From: Planctomycetaceae bacterium
GTDB lineage: Bacteria; Planctomycetota; Planctomycetia; Pirellulales; Pirellulaceae
Assembly: GCA_007129635.1 (NCBI GenBank)
Contig: SKVE01000252.1
Span: 1-9,737 of the forward strand
Direction: 5' to 3'
DNA: 9,737 nucleotides
Below the pieces are notes generated by a model. That model saw only the letters and a program-made list of their open reading frames with translations, ran no database searches and was not told the DNA's origin. Every line of letters begins with the position of its first letter. The stretch's first letter is position 1. Shown here in pieces: positions 1 to 6,175 of the stretch. The position numbers and the translations under genes were made by a program.

Positions 1-180
1 ATCGTGGTGGAGGTTCAGGGGCGCAACAGTACTGTGCAGGTGGGGATGGTGGTTGACGCGGTTTCCGAGGTGGTCAATATCGCGGCGGCGGAAATTGAGG
101 CCCCTCCTTCCCTGGGCGCTTCTGCCGAGAGTGAAAATATTCTCGGGATGGCCAAGCTCAAAGGCGGGGTCAAGATTCTG
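1..180 (+). CDS. cheW: CheW-like chemotaxis coupling protein, internal/C-terminal fragment
   Basis: Frame 1 on the + strand reads a typical CheW C-terminal segment: a [14 protein letters not shown] stretch, then a PPSLG...[16 protein letters not shown] stretch. CheW is a small cytoplasmic SH3-like adaptor that links chemoreceptors to the CheA kinase. The fragment begins at the window edge with no start codon. Family resemblance stops at the codon ending at 180: family members continue with a LLDIDRVL-like end, but here the frame runs on into DNA that is clearly the antisense of an oxidoreductase gene. The open frame continues to 642, but that extension is an artefact of the opposite strand. 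No chemotaxis genes occur elsewhere in the window, the gene faces against all the others, and it is probably foreign to this locus (see the junction). Identity as CheW is fairly sure; which organism it comes from is unknown. Confidence 0.8.
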
Positions 181-181
181 T
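157..181. other. Chimeric junction between CheW and FAD oxidoreductase genes
   Basis: Two unrelated genes on opposite strands both stop resembling their families here, with neither a stop codon nor an intergenic space. Read on +, codons up to 178-180 still fit CheW (KLKGGVKIL). Read on -, codons down to 160-162 still fit the oxidoreductase ([10 protein letters not shown]). The stretch that fits both is only about 21-24 bp. A short shared word of this size is what a k-mer-based assembler can misjoin. A real inversion or recombination joint is the alternative. No insertion sequence, integrase or direct repeat is visible at the join. Confidence 0.75.
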
Positions 182-987
182 TCGCCGACCATGCGGAAGA
201 TGGTCGACCGGAGATTGGCGTTGGAGACCACGGCCGAAGCGTGGATCGTGCGGCCGTTGACCACCACCCCCTGGACTTGACCGCCCGCCATCAGGATCTT
301 TTCGACGTCGCAGCGGATGCGCACATCGACTGCGTTGCTTTTCAATTCATCGTGCATCAATTGGACCAGCCGATCGGTACCGCCTTCGAAGATGTACACG
401 CCCTTGGACATGAAGTTCGAAAACACGATGCCGTAGGTGATGGCCGGATCTTCCAGCGTCGATCCGTTGGCGTACACGATCGGCTCCATCAGCAGCCGGA
501 TCACGTCATCGCGGCCCGGGAAGAACCGCTGGAACAACTGGCCGACCGTCATCTGTTGGTCGTCGTAGAAGTTCATGCCACGCGCCGCGTCAAAGAACGC
601 CTGGACGGTCGCCGGGTCAATCCCGAAACGCTGGACCAGTAGCTGCGTGAAGTCGTGACGATCGTAGGTCGTGGTCAGCGAGAACATGGGGTTATCGAAG
701 CGAATGTTCTTCAATTGGACGATACGGTCCGCGATCTCGCGGTTCCAATAGCGGCGGCAGCTTTTGACCATCCCGACGGGAAACCCGTGCAGCGAGATAT
801 CGAAGATGTGTCCTCCCGGCCGTTTGAACCAGGTGGCCAGCCCGCCCAGCTTGTAGTGCTGTTCCAGCAGCAAAACGGAATAGCCGGCGCGTCCCAGCAC
901 ATTCGCGGCGGTCATACCCCCCAATCCGGAACCGATCACAATCACATCGTAACGCTCTCGAGCGTCTTTCAGGAAGTCTTTGGGCAT
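160..987 (-). CDS. CrtI/RetSat-superfamily FAD-dependent oxidoreductase, C-terminus missing
   Basis: The gene starts at ATG 987 and codes for about 276 recognisable residues. The N-terminus is a Rossmann FAD-binding fold: [19 protein letters not shown] (residues 13-31), the acidic residue at the end of the second strand in LLLEQH (E42), and the GGLATWF motif (48-54) of phytoene-desaturase-like enzymes. [15 protein letters not shown] segment (about 198-211), typical of this superfamily, follows. Relatives run to about 500 residues, so roughly 220 C-terminal residues are lost at the junction near 160. The minus frame stays open to position 1, but that part is only CheW antisense. The start lies 9 bp after the stop of the preceding oxidoreductase gene, implying co-transcription. 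The ribosome site is weak, so translational coupling is likely. Inferred role: desaturation, saturation or isomerisation of a polyene or acyl chain, perhaps ACP-bound. A carotenoid substrate is possible but no carotenoid gene is in view. Confidence 0.85.
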
Positions 988-996
988 GGCGGCGTC

Positions 997-2385
997 TCAG
1001 TCCTTTAAACAGTGCTGATTGGCGATCGAGATCCCGCTGACGATCGATCCGATGATCCCGACGAATCCCTGATCGGTACCGCACAGGAACACATTCTCCA
1101 GATGCGTGGTGCCATCCAGCCGTTTCTCGGGCGCTCCGTAGACGGCACCGTTGTCGTGCCAGGTAAAGCGGCGGATGGTGCTGGGCGTGAACATGTCGGT
1201 ATCGATCACGTGCGCCCGGTAATCGGGCATGAAACGCACCGCCGATTCGGCCAGGCGGTCGTACCAATGCAGTTTCTCCAGCCGATACGGCTCTTCGGCC
1301 AGCGACGTCCAGCGTTCGAAACTGGCCAGCGCGGTGATCCGGATCACCCCATCGGGCAACTGGCCGTCGGACGGATCGTAAGCGTAGTTATTCGGCGAAC
1401 AAATCACCCCGGTCCGCACGTCGCACAGATCCTCGTGAGGCGTCTGCCAGTGGAATCGATCCGAATCGTTGAAGAAGACGATCGTCCGATCGTAGCCCAA
1501 TTCCGCAGGCTGCTTGTCCAGGATCGAAATCGATTCGACGAACGACAGTTGGCCGGCCTGATCCGTGCGGACGCAACTGACATCGTCGCACAATCGCATC
1601 GTTTCGACGTAACCGGCGGACGACAGAATCCGCCGCGCCTCGATCTGCTGGCCGTCGTCCAGCACGACGCCGACGGCACGGCCATCCTGGACGACGATCT
1701 GGTTGACCCCGCTGCGCAAACGCAATTCGCCGCCCAACGAACGGAATCGTTTGACCAGATTCCGCAGGATCGGACGCACGCCGCGAAACGGCCTGGCAAA
1801 GCCTTCCAGGAAGATGCTGCGAAACATGATGCAGAACTGGCCGAACGCCATATCCCGCTCGCAAGGATTCCCGTACCACATCAGCGGGCACAGCAGCGCT
1901 TCGATCAACAGCGGATCTCGCAACGTCTGGCTCAAGACCTGGCGAGCCGACATGTTAAAGTGTTCCTGCTGCAGGTCGTCGTAGTCGACCAGTTCGCGCA
2001 GCAGTTGCTGGAAACGGTCTTTCTCGTGAGGAAATCGAGCGGCGATCTGAGACTCGAGCAACCCGATGTCGTTGTTGAACTGCAGTTCCAGGCCTGGGAA
2101 CCGGATCGCCGATCCGATTTGCGGAGCCAGCGTGAAGTCATCCCAACGGAACCGCAACTGCCGCAACAGCCGGGCGAAGGGCCCCTTCTTGGTTCCCTTC
2201 GGCGTGAAGTTCGTCACGGCATGCAGTCCCACATCGTAATCGCGTCCGCGCAGACGATAGAACGAATTGAGTCCGCCAATGGTATAGTGACGCTCCAGAA
2301 CGCAGACCCGCTGGTCGTAGTAGGCCAGCCGGATCCCGGCCGCCAGGCCTGACATCCCCGCGCCGATGATGATCGTGTCGTACAT
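997..2385 (-). CDS. CrtI/RetSat-superfamily FAD-dependent oxidoreductase
   Basis: A complete 462-residue protein. The N-terminal dinucleotide-binding motif IIIGAGMSGLAAGIRL (residues 5-20), acidic E31 in VCVLERH, and the GGLNSFY motif (37-43) place it among phytoene-desaturase-like flavoproteins. The C-terminal FAD-contacting segment NVFLCGTDQGFVGIIGSIV (about 431-449) is present, so both halves of the fold are intact. I chose ATG 2385 because the Rossmann strand begins immediately after it. A TTG at 2424 would add 13 residues unlike the family and has no ribosome site. ATG 2385 also lacks a clear Shine-Dalgarno, so translation may be coupled to the ACP gene, whose stop is 53 bp upstream. It differs clearly from the oxidoreductase just downstream, so the two are not a recent duplication. 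Probable role: FAD-dependent double-bond chemistry on a lipid or polyene made by the adjacent ketosynthase and ACP. The exact reaction is unknown. Confidence 0.88.
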   Translation of the reverse strand: MYDTIIIGAGMSGLAAGIRLAYYDQRVCVLERHYTIGGLNSFYRLRGRDYDVGLHAVTNFTPKGTKKGPFARLLRQLRFRWDDFTLAPQIGSAIRFPGLELQFNNDIGLLESQIAARFPHEKDRFQQLLRELVDYDDLQQEHFNMSARQVLSQTLRDPLLIEALLCPLMWYGNPCERDMAFGQFCIMFRSIFLEGFARPFRGVRPILRNLVKRFRSLGGELRLRSGVNQIVVQDGRAVGVVLDDGQQIEARRILSSAGYVETMRLCDDVSCVRTDQAGQLSFVESISILDKQPAELGYDRTIVFFNDSDRFHWQTPHEDLCDVRTGVICSPNNYAYDPSDGQLPDGVIRITALASFERWTSLAEEPYRLEKLHWYDRLAESAVRFMPDYRAHVIDTDMFTPSTIRRFTWHDNGAVYGAPEKRLDGTTHLENVFLCGTDQGFVGIIGSIVSGISIANQHCLKD

Positions 2386-2413
2386 CAGCAATCGTTGGTT
2401 CGCACCCCACGGA

Positions 2414-2429
2414 TCAGCTTCCAAGCTGA
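2414..2429. repeat. Short inverted repeat between ACP and oxidoreductase genes
   Basis: TCAGCTT (2414-2420) and AAGCTGA (2423-2429) are perfect 7-bp complements around CC. It lies in the 53-bp gap between the ACP stop and the oxidoreductase start, about 30 nt upstream of that start. In the minus transcript it is not followed by a U-run, so it does not look like an intrinsic terminator. It could affect mRNA stability or translation, or be chance. Confidence 0.4.
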
Positions 2430-2438
2430 AAAACGGCG

Positions 2439-2690
2439 CTAAATGTCCTTCATCAGCGGCGTCAAGTACTCGACCGTGCTGGCCATGCTGGCCAGTTGGC
2501 CATAATCTTCTTCCGGGATCTGGATCCGGTGCCGCTTGCGCAGCTCCATCACGATATCCAGGAAATCCATGCTGTCCATCTCCAGTTGTTCGCGGAAAGA
2601 GACGTCATCCTGCAGGCTGTCCAGATCTTCATCCGGAGCGATATTCTCCAGGATATCCAGAACCTCCCCACGAATCGCTGCGGGTGTCAT
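2439..2690 (-). CDS. Acyl carrier protein, cluster-dedicated
   Basis: An 83-residue acidic protein with the four-helix ACP pattern. The phosphopantetheine attachment site is S40 in the LEMDSMDFLDIVMEL segment, matching the family's DS(M/L) core with downstream acidic residues that bind partner enzymes. It carries the growing acyl chain as a thioester on the 4'-phosphopantetheine arm. The start at ATG 2690 is fixed by a strong Shine-Dalgarno (GGAGG in the transcript, 2704-2700) 9 nt upstream. The open frame extends much further up to 2942, but that part overlaps the ketosynthase gene and is unlike any ACP. The gene lies 92 bp after the ketosynthase stop and 53 bp before the first oxidoreductase, so it probably serves this cluster rather than housekeeping fatty acid synthesis, though that separation is inference. 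Confidence 0.9.
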   Translation of the reverse strand: MTPAAIRGEVLDILENIAPDEDLDSLQDDVSFREQLEMDSMDFLDIVMELRKRHRIQIPEEDYGQLASMASTVEYLTPLMKDI

Positions 2691-2699
2691 ACTGTTTTG

Positions 2700-2704
2700 C
2701 CTCC
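2700..2704 (-). promoter_or_regulatory. Shine-Dalgarno site of the ACP gene
   Basis: GGAGG in the minus-strand transcript, 9 nt before ATG 2690. It decides the ACP start against the longer open frame that overlaps the ketosynthase gene. Confidence 0.8.
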
Positions 2705-2782
2705 GTATTTCGAGATGATTCGTTTCCGAACGCCGCCATCCGGCATCCATGACTGTACACCAACCGTCCGAACAACAACCGT

Positions 2783-4042
2783 TCAGAACCGTTTGACGAT
2801 CACAACGGAATTGATTCCGAGCATTCCGAACGAGTTGTTCAGGACGTAGGTGGGGCTTTTCAGCTCGCGTGGTTCGTTCAATACCAGCCCCTTCAGTTCG
2901 CATTCCGGGTCCAGTTGATCCACATTGATGGTTGCATGGCACACCCCGTCCTGAAACGCGGCCAGGTTACCGGCCAGTTCCAAAGCTCCGGCCGCGCCCA
3001 TGCTGTGCCCGATAAAGCTCTTCGTGTTGTTGAAGCAGGTCCGGTCGGAACTGCCGAAGACGCGGCGCAGCGCTTCGCATTCCTGCGTATCGCCGCTGGT
3101 CGTTCCCGTCGCGTGCGTGCTGACGATGTCGATCTGTTCGGGGACCAGTCCCGCACGCTTCAACGCCAACTGGACGCATTCGGCCTGACGTTCCGGGTTG
3201 GGCAGCACAAAATCCGTCGCGTCCGTGTTCATCGCATAGCCGACCAGTTCGCCGTAGATCCGAGCCCCCCGGCGACGAGCATCCTCCAGACGCTCCAGCG
3301 TGTAGACGCAACCCCCCTCGGATACCACGATGCCATTGCGCTGCATATCGAAAGGCCGGGAAGCTCGCGTCGGATCGGTGTGTTCGGCCAACGCCCCTTG
3401 GCTGCGAAAGCTGGCGAAGATCCCGAACGTGCGAATGCTCTCCGAAACACCGCCGCACAGCGCCAGATCGCATTCGTTCAACCGCAGCATCTGCGCGCCT
3501 TGGATCAACCCCGCATTGCCCGCCGCACAGGCCGCTCCGATCGTGTAGTGCGGGCCGGTGATGCCCATGTTCAATGCCACCTCGCCCGCCGGATTGTTCG
3601 CTACCGTGCGAGGATTGTGATGATGGGACCAGAAACTGGTGTCGTAATCGTAGCCCTTGATCTCGAAGATCTCGTTTTCCGTCTCGACGTTCCCGTGCTC
3701 GGTGACCCCCAGATAAATCCCGACTCGCGATTTATCGATGTTCGACCAATCCAACCCGGAATCGCCGATCGCCTCGTTGCTGCAATAGACCCCCACGCTG
3801 CCCGCCCGCGTCCCGCGACGCAGGTCTTTCCGAGCTTGATAGCGGCGTTCGTCAAAGCGACAAATGCCGGCAAATGTCTTGCCCACATAACGGATCTCGT
3901 ATTCGGATACTCCGCTACGTCCGTTCAACAGACTCTCACGGAACTCGTCCAGCGAGTTTCCGTTGGGTGCCGTCAATCCGATCCCCGTCAACACGATCCG
4001 TTGATTGTCCGGCAAATGACTCGACGAAATGGTCGCGACCAT
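2783..4042 (-). CDS. Beta-ketoacyl-ACP synthase, FabF/KAS II type
   Basis: A complete 419-residue condensing enzyme, the usual FabF length. The active-site cysteine is C172 in YTIGAACAAGNAGL. The catalytic histidines are H310 in STHATGTTSGDT and H346 in NTKSFIGHSMGAAGALE, with K341 in the same segment. The Cys-His-His set is complete, so it should decarboxylate malonyl-ACP and extend an acyl-ACP by two carbons. It lacks the FabH/OleA (thiolase III) Asn-His arrangement. The start at ATG 4042 has a GGGAAGGA ribosome site 4-7 nt upstream (4053-4046). The next gene is an ACP, its natural partner. A run rich in His and Asn around residues 139-150 (SHHHNP...NNPAGEVAL) lies shortly before the active site. 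FabF-like enzymes of secondary lipid or aryl-polyene pathways look similar, so chain substrate is not predictable. I leave the symbol empty because this is probably not the housekeeping fabF. Confidence 0.93.
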   Translation of the reverse strand: MVATISSSHLPDNQRIVLTGIGLTAPNGNSLDEFRESLLNGRSGVSEYEIRYVGKTFAGICRFDERRYQARKDLRRGTRAGSVGVYCSNEAIGDSGLDWSNIDKSRVGIYLGVTEHGNVETENEIFEIKGYDYDTSFWSHHHNPRTVANNPAGEVALNMGITGPHYTIGAACAAGNAGLIQGAQMLRLNECDLALCGGVSESIRTFGIFASFRSQGALAEHTDPTRASRPFDMQRNGIVVSEGGCVYTLERLEDARRRGARIYGELVGYAMNTDATDFVLPNPERQAECVQLALKRAGLVPEQIDIVSTHATGTTSGDTQECEALRRVFGSSDRTCFNNTKSFIGHSMGAAGALELAGNLAAFQDGVCHATINVDQLDPECELKGLVLNEPRELKSPTYVLNNSFGMLGINSVVIVKRF

Positions 4043-4145
4043 ATTTCCTTCCCAGCAAGCCCTCGATCGAACCCGCTACGCAACGATGCGGAGCAGCAAC
4101 TCGATTCTTCGATCCGCCGAAAACTCGACGAACCCGGAACCTATG

Positions 4146-4174
4146 AAACTACCCATTTCCACAGAGCTTGACAA
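4146..4174 (-). promoter_or_regulatory. Possible weak sigma70-like promoter before the ketosynthase gene
   Basis: In the 144-bp gap upstream of the ketosynthase gene, the minus strand shows TTGTCA (4174-4169), a 17-nt spacer and TAGTTT (4151-4146). The -35 match is good (5 of 6) and the -10 match is poor (3 of 6). The TTGTCA sits in a 9-bp palindrome, CTTGTCAAG, which could be an operator half or chance. Planctomycete promoters are poorly defined, so this is a guess. Confidence 0.2.
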
Positions 4175-4186
4175 GCGCCCCGGTTC

Positions 4187-5191
4187 TCAGTTTCCCGATT
4201 TGTTCGCTGATAGCTCCGCCGCCAACCGCGACATGCCTTCGGCCGTGGAAACCTGAGGAACATAGCCAAAATCACGCTTCGCGCGACCGATGTCAAAATA
4301 GTGATTTTTGGCCAATTGGGAGGCCAGGAAGCGTGTCATCCGCGGCTCGCTGGTCCAGCCCATCGTGCGGTAGATGGTCTCCAGCACTCCACCGATCCGC
4401 CAGGCGGCGTTAAAAGAAATGGTCTTGTTGATCGGTGGCAGCCCGGCCAAGCCCAGGATTTCATTGATCCAGCCCCAACAGTTCACCGCCTCGCCCTGGC
4501 TCAGGAAATACGCTCGACCGGCAACTGGCGAGCCCGGTGCGAGGGCATCGGCCGCCATCAGATGGGCCGCCGCCGCATTGTCCACATAGATCATGTCGAC
4601 CAGGTTCGTCCCGTCGCCGACCTGACGCAGTTGGCCGCTGCGTGCCCGCTGTAACAGTCGAGGAATCAAGTGGGCATCTCGCGGCCCCCATATCAGGTGT
4701 GGACGGAGGGCACAGGTCAATAGTCCCTGCTGCCCGCTGACCTCCAAGACATGTTGCTCGGCAAGTGCTTTGGTGTGTTGGTAATGGCACAGCCATCGAC
4801 GCGGGTAGGGCACCGATTCATCGACGCCATCTTGGTCGCTGCCATCAAAGGTGACGCTGGGACTGCTGGTGTAGACCAGTCGGGCCACACGATTTCGCAG
4901 GCAGCCGGCAACGATATTCTGCGTGGCCACGGTGTTGATACCATGAAAGTGATCCCAAGGCCCCCAAATCCCCGCCACGGCCGCACAATGGAACACGACA
5001 TCCATGCTGTGGCAAACGACGGAGGCTATGTCCGGATCGCGCAGGTCGCCCTGGACAGTCTCGACGCCCAGCGGTTCGAGTTCCGGATAGAAGCCACGCG
5101 ACACGCAGCGGACGCGATCGCCTCGAGCCACCAGTTGTTCGACCAGATATCGGCCCAAAAACCCACCAGCTCCCGTAACAAGCACTTTCAC
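4187..5191 (-). CDS. NAD(P)-dependent short-chain/3-beta-HSD-type reductase, OleD-like
   Basis: A 334-residue extended SDR enzyme. The nucleotide-binding motif TGAGGFLG is at residues 6-13, YTSSPSV (107-113) supplies the catalytic serine region, and Y137-x3-K141 in HYQHTKALAEQ is the SDR dyad. The segments RPHLIWGPRD, VGDGTNLVDMIYVDNAA and YFLSQGEAVNCWGWIN, and the C-terminal RDFGYVPQVS, resemble OleD, the reductase that turns a 2-alkyl-3-ketoacid into a 2-alkyl-3-hydroxyacid in bacterial long-chain olefin synthesis; general sterol-dehydrogenase-like reductases share part of this. I chose GTG 5191: it gives the family N-terminus MKVLVTGAGG and has an AAGGAGAA ribosome site 6-8 nt upstream (5205-5198). 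ATG 5245 would add 18 residues and overlap the upstream acyltransferase stop by 4 bp (ATGA). No OleA, OleB or OleC is in view, so its substrate is more likely a product of the neighbouring ketosynthase. Confidence 0.87.
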   Translation of the reverse strand: MKVLVTGAGGFLGRYLVEQLVARGDRVRCVSRGFYPELEPLGVETVQGDLRDPDIASVVCHSMDVVFHCAAVAGIWGPWDHFHGINTVATQNIVAGCLRNRVARLVYTSSPSVTFDGSDQDGVDESVPYPRRWLCHYQHTKALAEQHVLEVSGQQGLLTCALRPHLIWGPRDAHLIPRLLQRARSGQLRQVGDGTNLVDMIYVDNAAAAHLMAADALAPGSPVAGRAYFLSQGEAVNCWGWINEILGLAGLPPINKTISFNAAWRIGGVLETIYRTMGWTSEPRMTRFLASQLAKNHYFDIGRAKRDFGYVPQVSTAEGMSRLAAELSANKSGN

Positions 5192-5197
5192 GATGTT

Positions 5198-5205
5198 TTC
5201 TCCTT
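5198..5205 (-). promoter_or_regulatory. Shine-Dalgarno deciding the GTG start of the OleD-like gene
   Basis: AAGGAGAA in the minus-strand transcript, ending 6 nt before GTG 5191. It favours this GTG over the upstream ATG at 5245, which has no ribosome site but forms an ATGA overlap with the acyltransferase stop. Confidence 0.7.
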
Positions 5206-5241
5206 CGGATCGACCAACCGACTTGCGGTCCGATGGTGGTC

Positions 5242-6006
5242 TCATGCCAGCCGGATCGACAGGCTCGACGTACCGTCGTTGTGACCAGCCCGCCGGACGG
5301 CAGGACGCGGTCTGCTATAGGCTCGGATCTGGCCTCGCCGTCGCTGGCCGGATACGGCCCACTGCTCCGCCTCGTCCGACAATCGATTCAACACGGTTTC
5401 GGCATGGACCCGATACGATTCCAGTCCTTCGCGATCCAGGTCGGGCGGGACATGCAGCCGCGGCCCGGTCACGATGCGAGCCCGAGAATACGGCCGGGGC
5501 AACGCGAATCGGTCCCAGGTCGGCATCCGCCAGGGTCGATCATACCCGATCCCAAAGGGAACCAGCGGCAATTGCAACTTGGAAGCCAGGAAAATGCAAC
5601 CGGGCGCCAGGCAGCGGCGTGGGCCGCGAGGACCATCGGGGGTGATCGCCAGGCTCAGCGTCCGACTGGCTCGCGCCAATTCCCGCAACGCCGCATCCCC
5701 GCCGCGTCGCGTCGACCCTCGAACCGTGCGAAAACCCATGTGCCGAGCGGCCTCGCACAACCAATCGGCATCGCGATGGCGGCTGAGCAGCATGGCGATG
5801 TCGCAATGCGGGCGCAGATAGAAGGGGCACGGGATGTACTCATGCCAGAACACGAAGATCATCGACGTCTGGAAATCATCGTTCGCAGGATCGGTCGCCG
5901 GATCGTACATCAGGACCTGGTAGTCCAGCGTGCTCATCCACCGGCGGACAAAGGCGTAGATCGCCAAACCACCCAGTTTTCCCTGCCAAAGTTTCTGTCG
6001 ACCCAT
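5242..6006 (-). CDS. DUF374/LPLAT-type lysophospholipid acyltransferase family protein
   Basis: A 254-residue protein of the DUF374 group of membrane-associated acyltransferases, which move an acyl chain from acyl-ACP or acyl-CoA to a lipid acceptor. The visible motifs in order are FWHEYIP (53-59), SRHRDADWL (75-83), GFRTVRGSTRRGGDAAL (91-107) and ITPDGPRGPRR (121-131). The TPDGPRGP block is the signature of this family and the GSTRRGG segment matches its substrate-binding block. The catalytic His-x-Asp role probably falls in the first blocks, but the classical HX4D is not perfectly regular here. A weakly hydrophobic N-terminus (about 12-20) may anchor it to the inner membrane. The last ~35 residues are Arg- and Ser-rich and look like a disordered tail. 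ATG 6006 has AAGGA 9 nt upstream (6020-6016). As first gene of the left cluster, it may esterify the product of the downstream enzymes into a lipid. Acceptor unknown. Confidence 0.85.
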   Translation of the reverse strand: MGRQKLWQGKLGGLAIYAFVRRWMSTLDYQVLMYDPATDPANDDFQTSMIFVFWHEYIPCPFYLRPHCDIAMLLSRHRDADWLCEAARHMGFRTVRGSTRRGGDAALRELARASRTLSLAITPDGPRGPRRCLAPGCIFLASKLQLPLVPFGIGYDRPWRMPTWDRFALPRPYSRARIVTGPRLHVPPDLDREGLESYRVHAETVLNRLSDEAEQWAVSGQRRRGQIRAYSRPRPAVRRAGHNDGTSSLSIRLA

Positions 6007-6079
6007 GAAGGTGCATCCTTGCTAGGACGTGGTTTGTGATAAAAGGTTTCCGAAGATGACTATCGTGCTAGAACCTAAC

Positions 6080-6092
6080 GCGGCTCGGCCGC
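6080..6092. repeat. Small GC-rich stem-loop
   Basis: GCGGC (6080-6084) pairs with GCCGC (6088-6092) around a TCG loop. It stands 6 bp from the large palindrome and, like the two others in this gap, has a 3-nt loop, so it may be part of the same repeat element. It is short enough to be chance in GC-rich DNA. Confidence 0.4.
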
Positions 6093-6098
6093 AACCAA

Positions 6099-6147
6099 GT
6101 AGGTTGGGTCTCCGACCCGACCCGGTCGGGACAGAGTCCCAACCTAC
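6099..6147. repeat. REP-like interspersed palindrome
   Basis: Two 23-bp arms (6099-6121 and 6125-6147) are inverted copies matching at 20 of 23 positions, around a CCG loop. The outer ten bases, GTAGGTTGGG / CCCAACCTAC, are perfect. Repeats with this GTAGGTTGGG core are, as far as I recall, widespread between genes in Pirellulales genomes, but I could not check copy number. Possible roles are transcript 3'-end protection, attenuation, or a REP/MITE sequence moved by a transposase encoded elsewhere. No transposase is next to it. Confidence 0.75.
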
Positions 6148-6148
6148 A

Positions 6149-6175
6149 AACATGCGCGCACCGTGCGCGCATGTT
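6149..6175 (-). terminator. Perfect 12-bp stem-loop over the dapF stop, probable terminator
   Basis: AACATGCGCGCA (6149-6160) and its exact complement (6164-6175) flank a 3-nt loop. The distal arm includes two bases of the dapF TAA stop (6176-6174). On the minus transcript it is followed by a short TTTG and then the large palindrome. The stem is very stable but the U-run is minimal, so Rho-independent termination is plausible but not certain. 3'-end stabilisation of the AsmA-like/dapF transcript is an alternative. Confidence 0.55.

Larger units (their letters stand above)
6007..6173. other. Intergenic region with three consecutive stem-loops
   Basis: The longest gene-free stretch in the window (167 bp), between the dapF stop and the acyltransferase start. 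Besides the three stem-loops listed separately, it holds an AT-richer segment near 6035-6050, where a promoter for the acyltransferase gene could lie. I found no convincing -35/-10 pair and no small open frame with a ribosome site. Confidence 0.6.

Noticed and set aside
4..642. 212-residue + frame starting as CheW and running on
   Set aside because: Only the part to 180 resembles CheW; the rest is antisense to the FAD oxidoreductase gene and has no family-like pattern. The long frame comes from the chimeric join.
1012..2352. 446-residue open frame on +
   Set aside because: Antisense of the 462-residue oxidoreductase; composition rich in Gln, Arg and His with no domain pattern, as is usual for GC-rich shadow frames.
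2386..2424. TTG start for the first FAD oxidoreductase
   Set aside because: It would add 13 residues before the family N-terminus, with no ribosome site; ATG 2385 begins directly at the Rossmann strand.
2691..2782. Terminator between the ketosynthase and ACP genes
   Set aside because: No stable stem followed by a U-run is visible in the 92-bp gap; the genes probably share a transcript.
2691..2942. N-terminal extension of the ACP frame to 2942
   Set aside because: It overlaps the ketosynthase coding end, resembles no ACP, and the strong Shine-Dalgarno at 2704-2700 marks the real start at 2690.
2915..4171. 418-residue open frame on +
   Set aside because: Antisense of the ketosynthase gene, which has every catalytic motif; the + frame shows no motif.
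6099..6147. CRISPR repeat or insertion-sequence end
   Set aside because: A single palindrome with a 3-nt loop, no spaced copies, no target-site duplication and no transposase or cas gene nearby.
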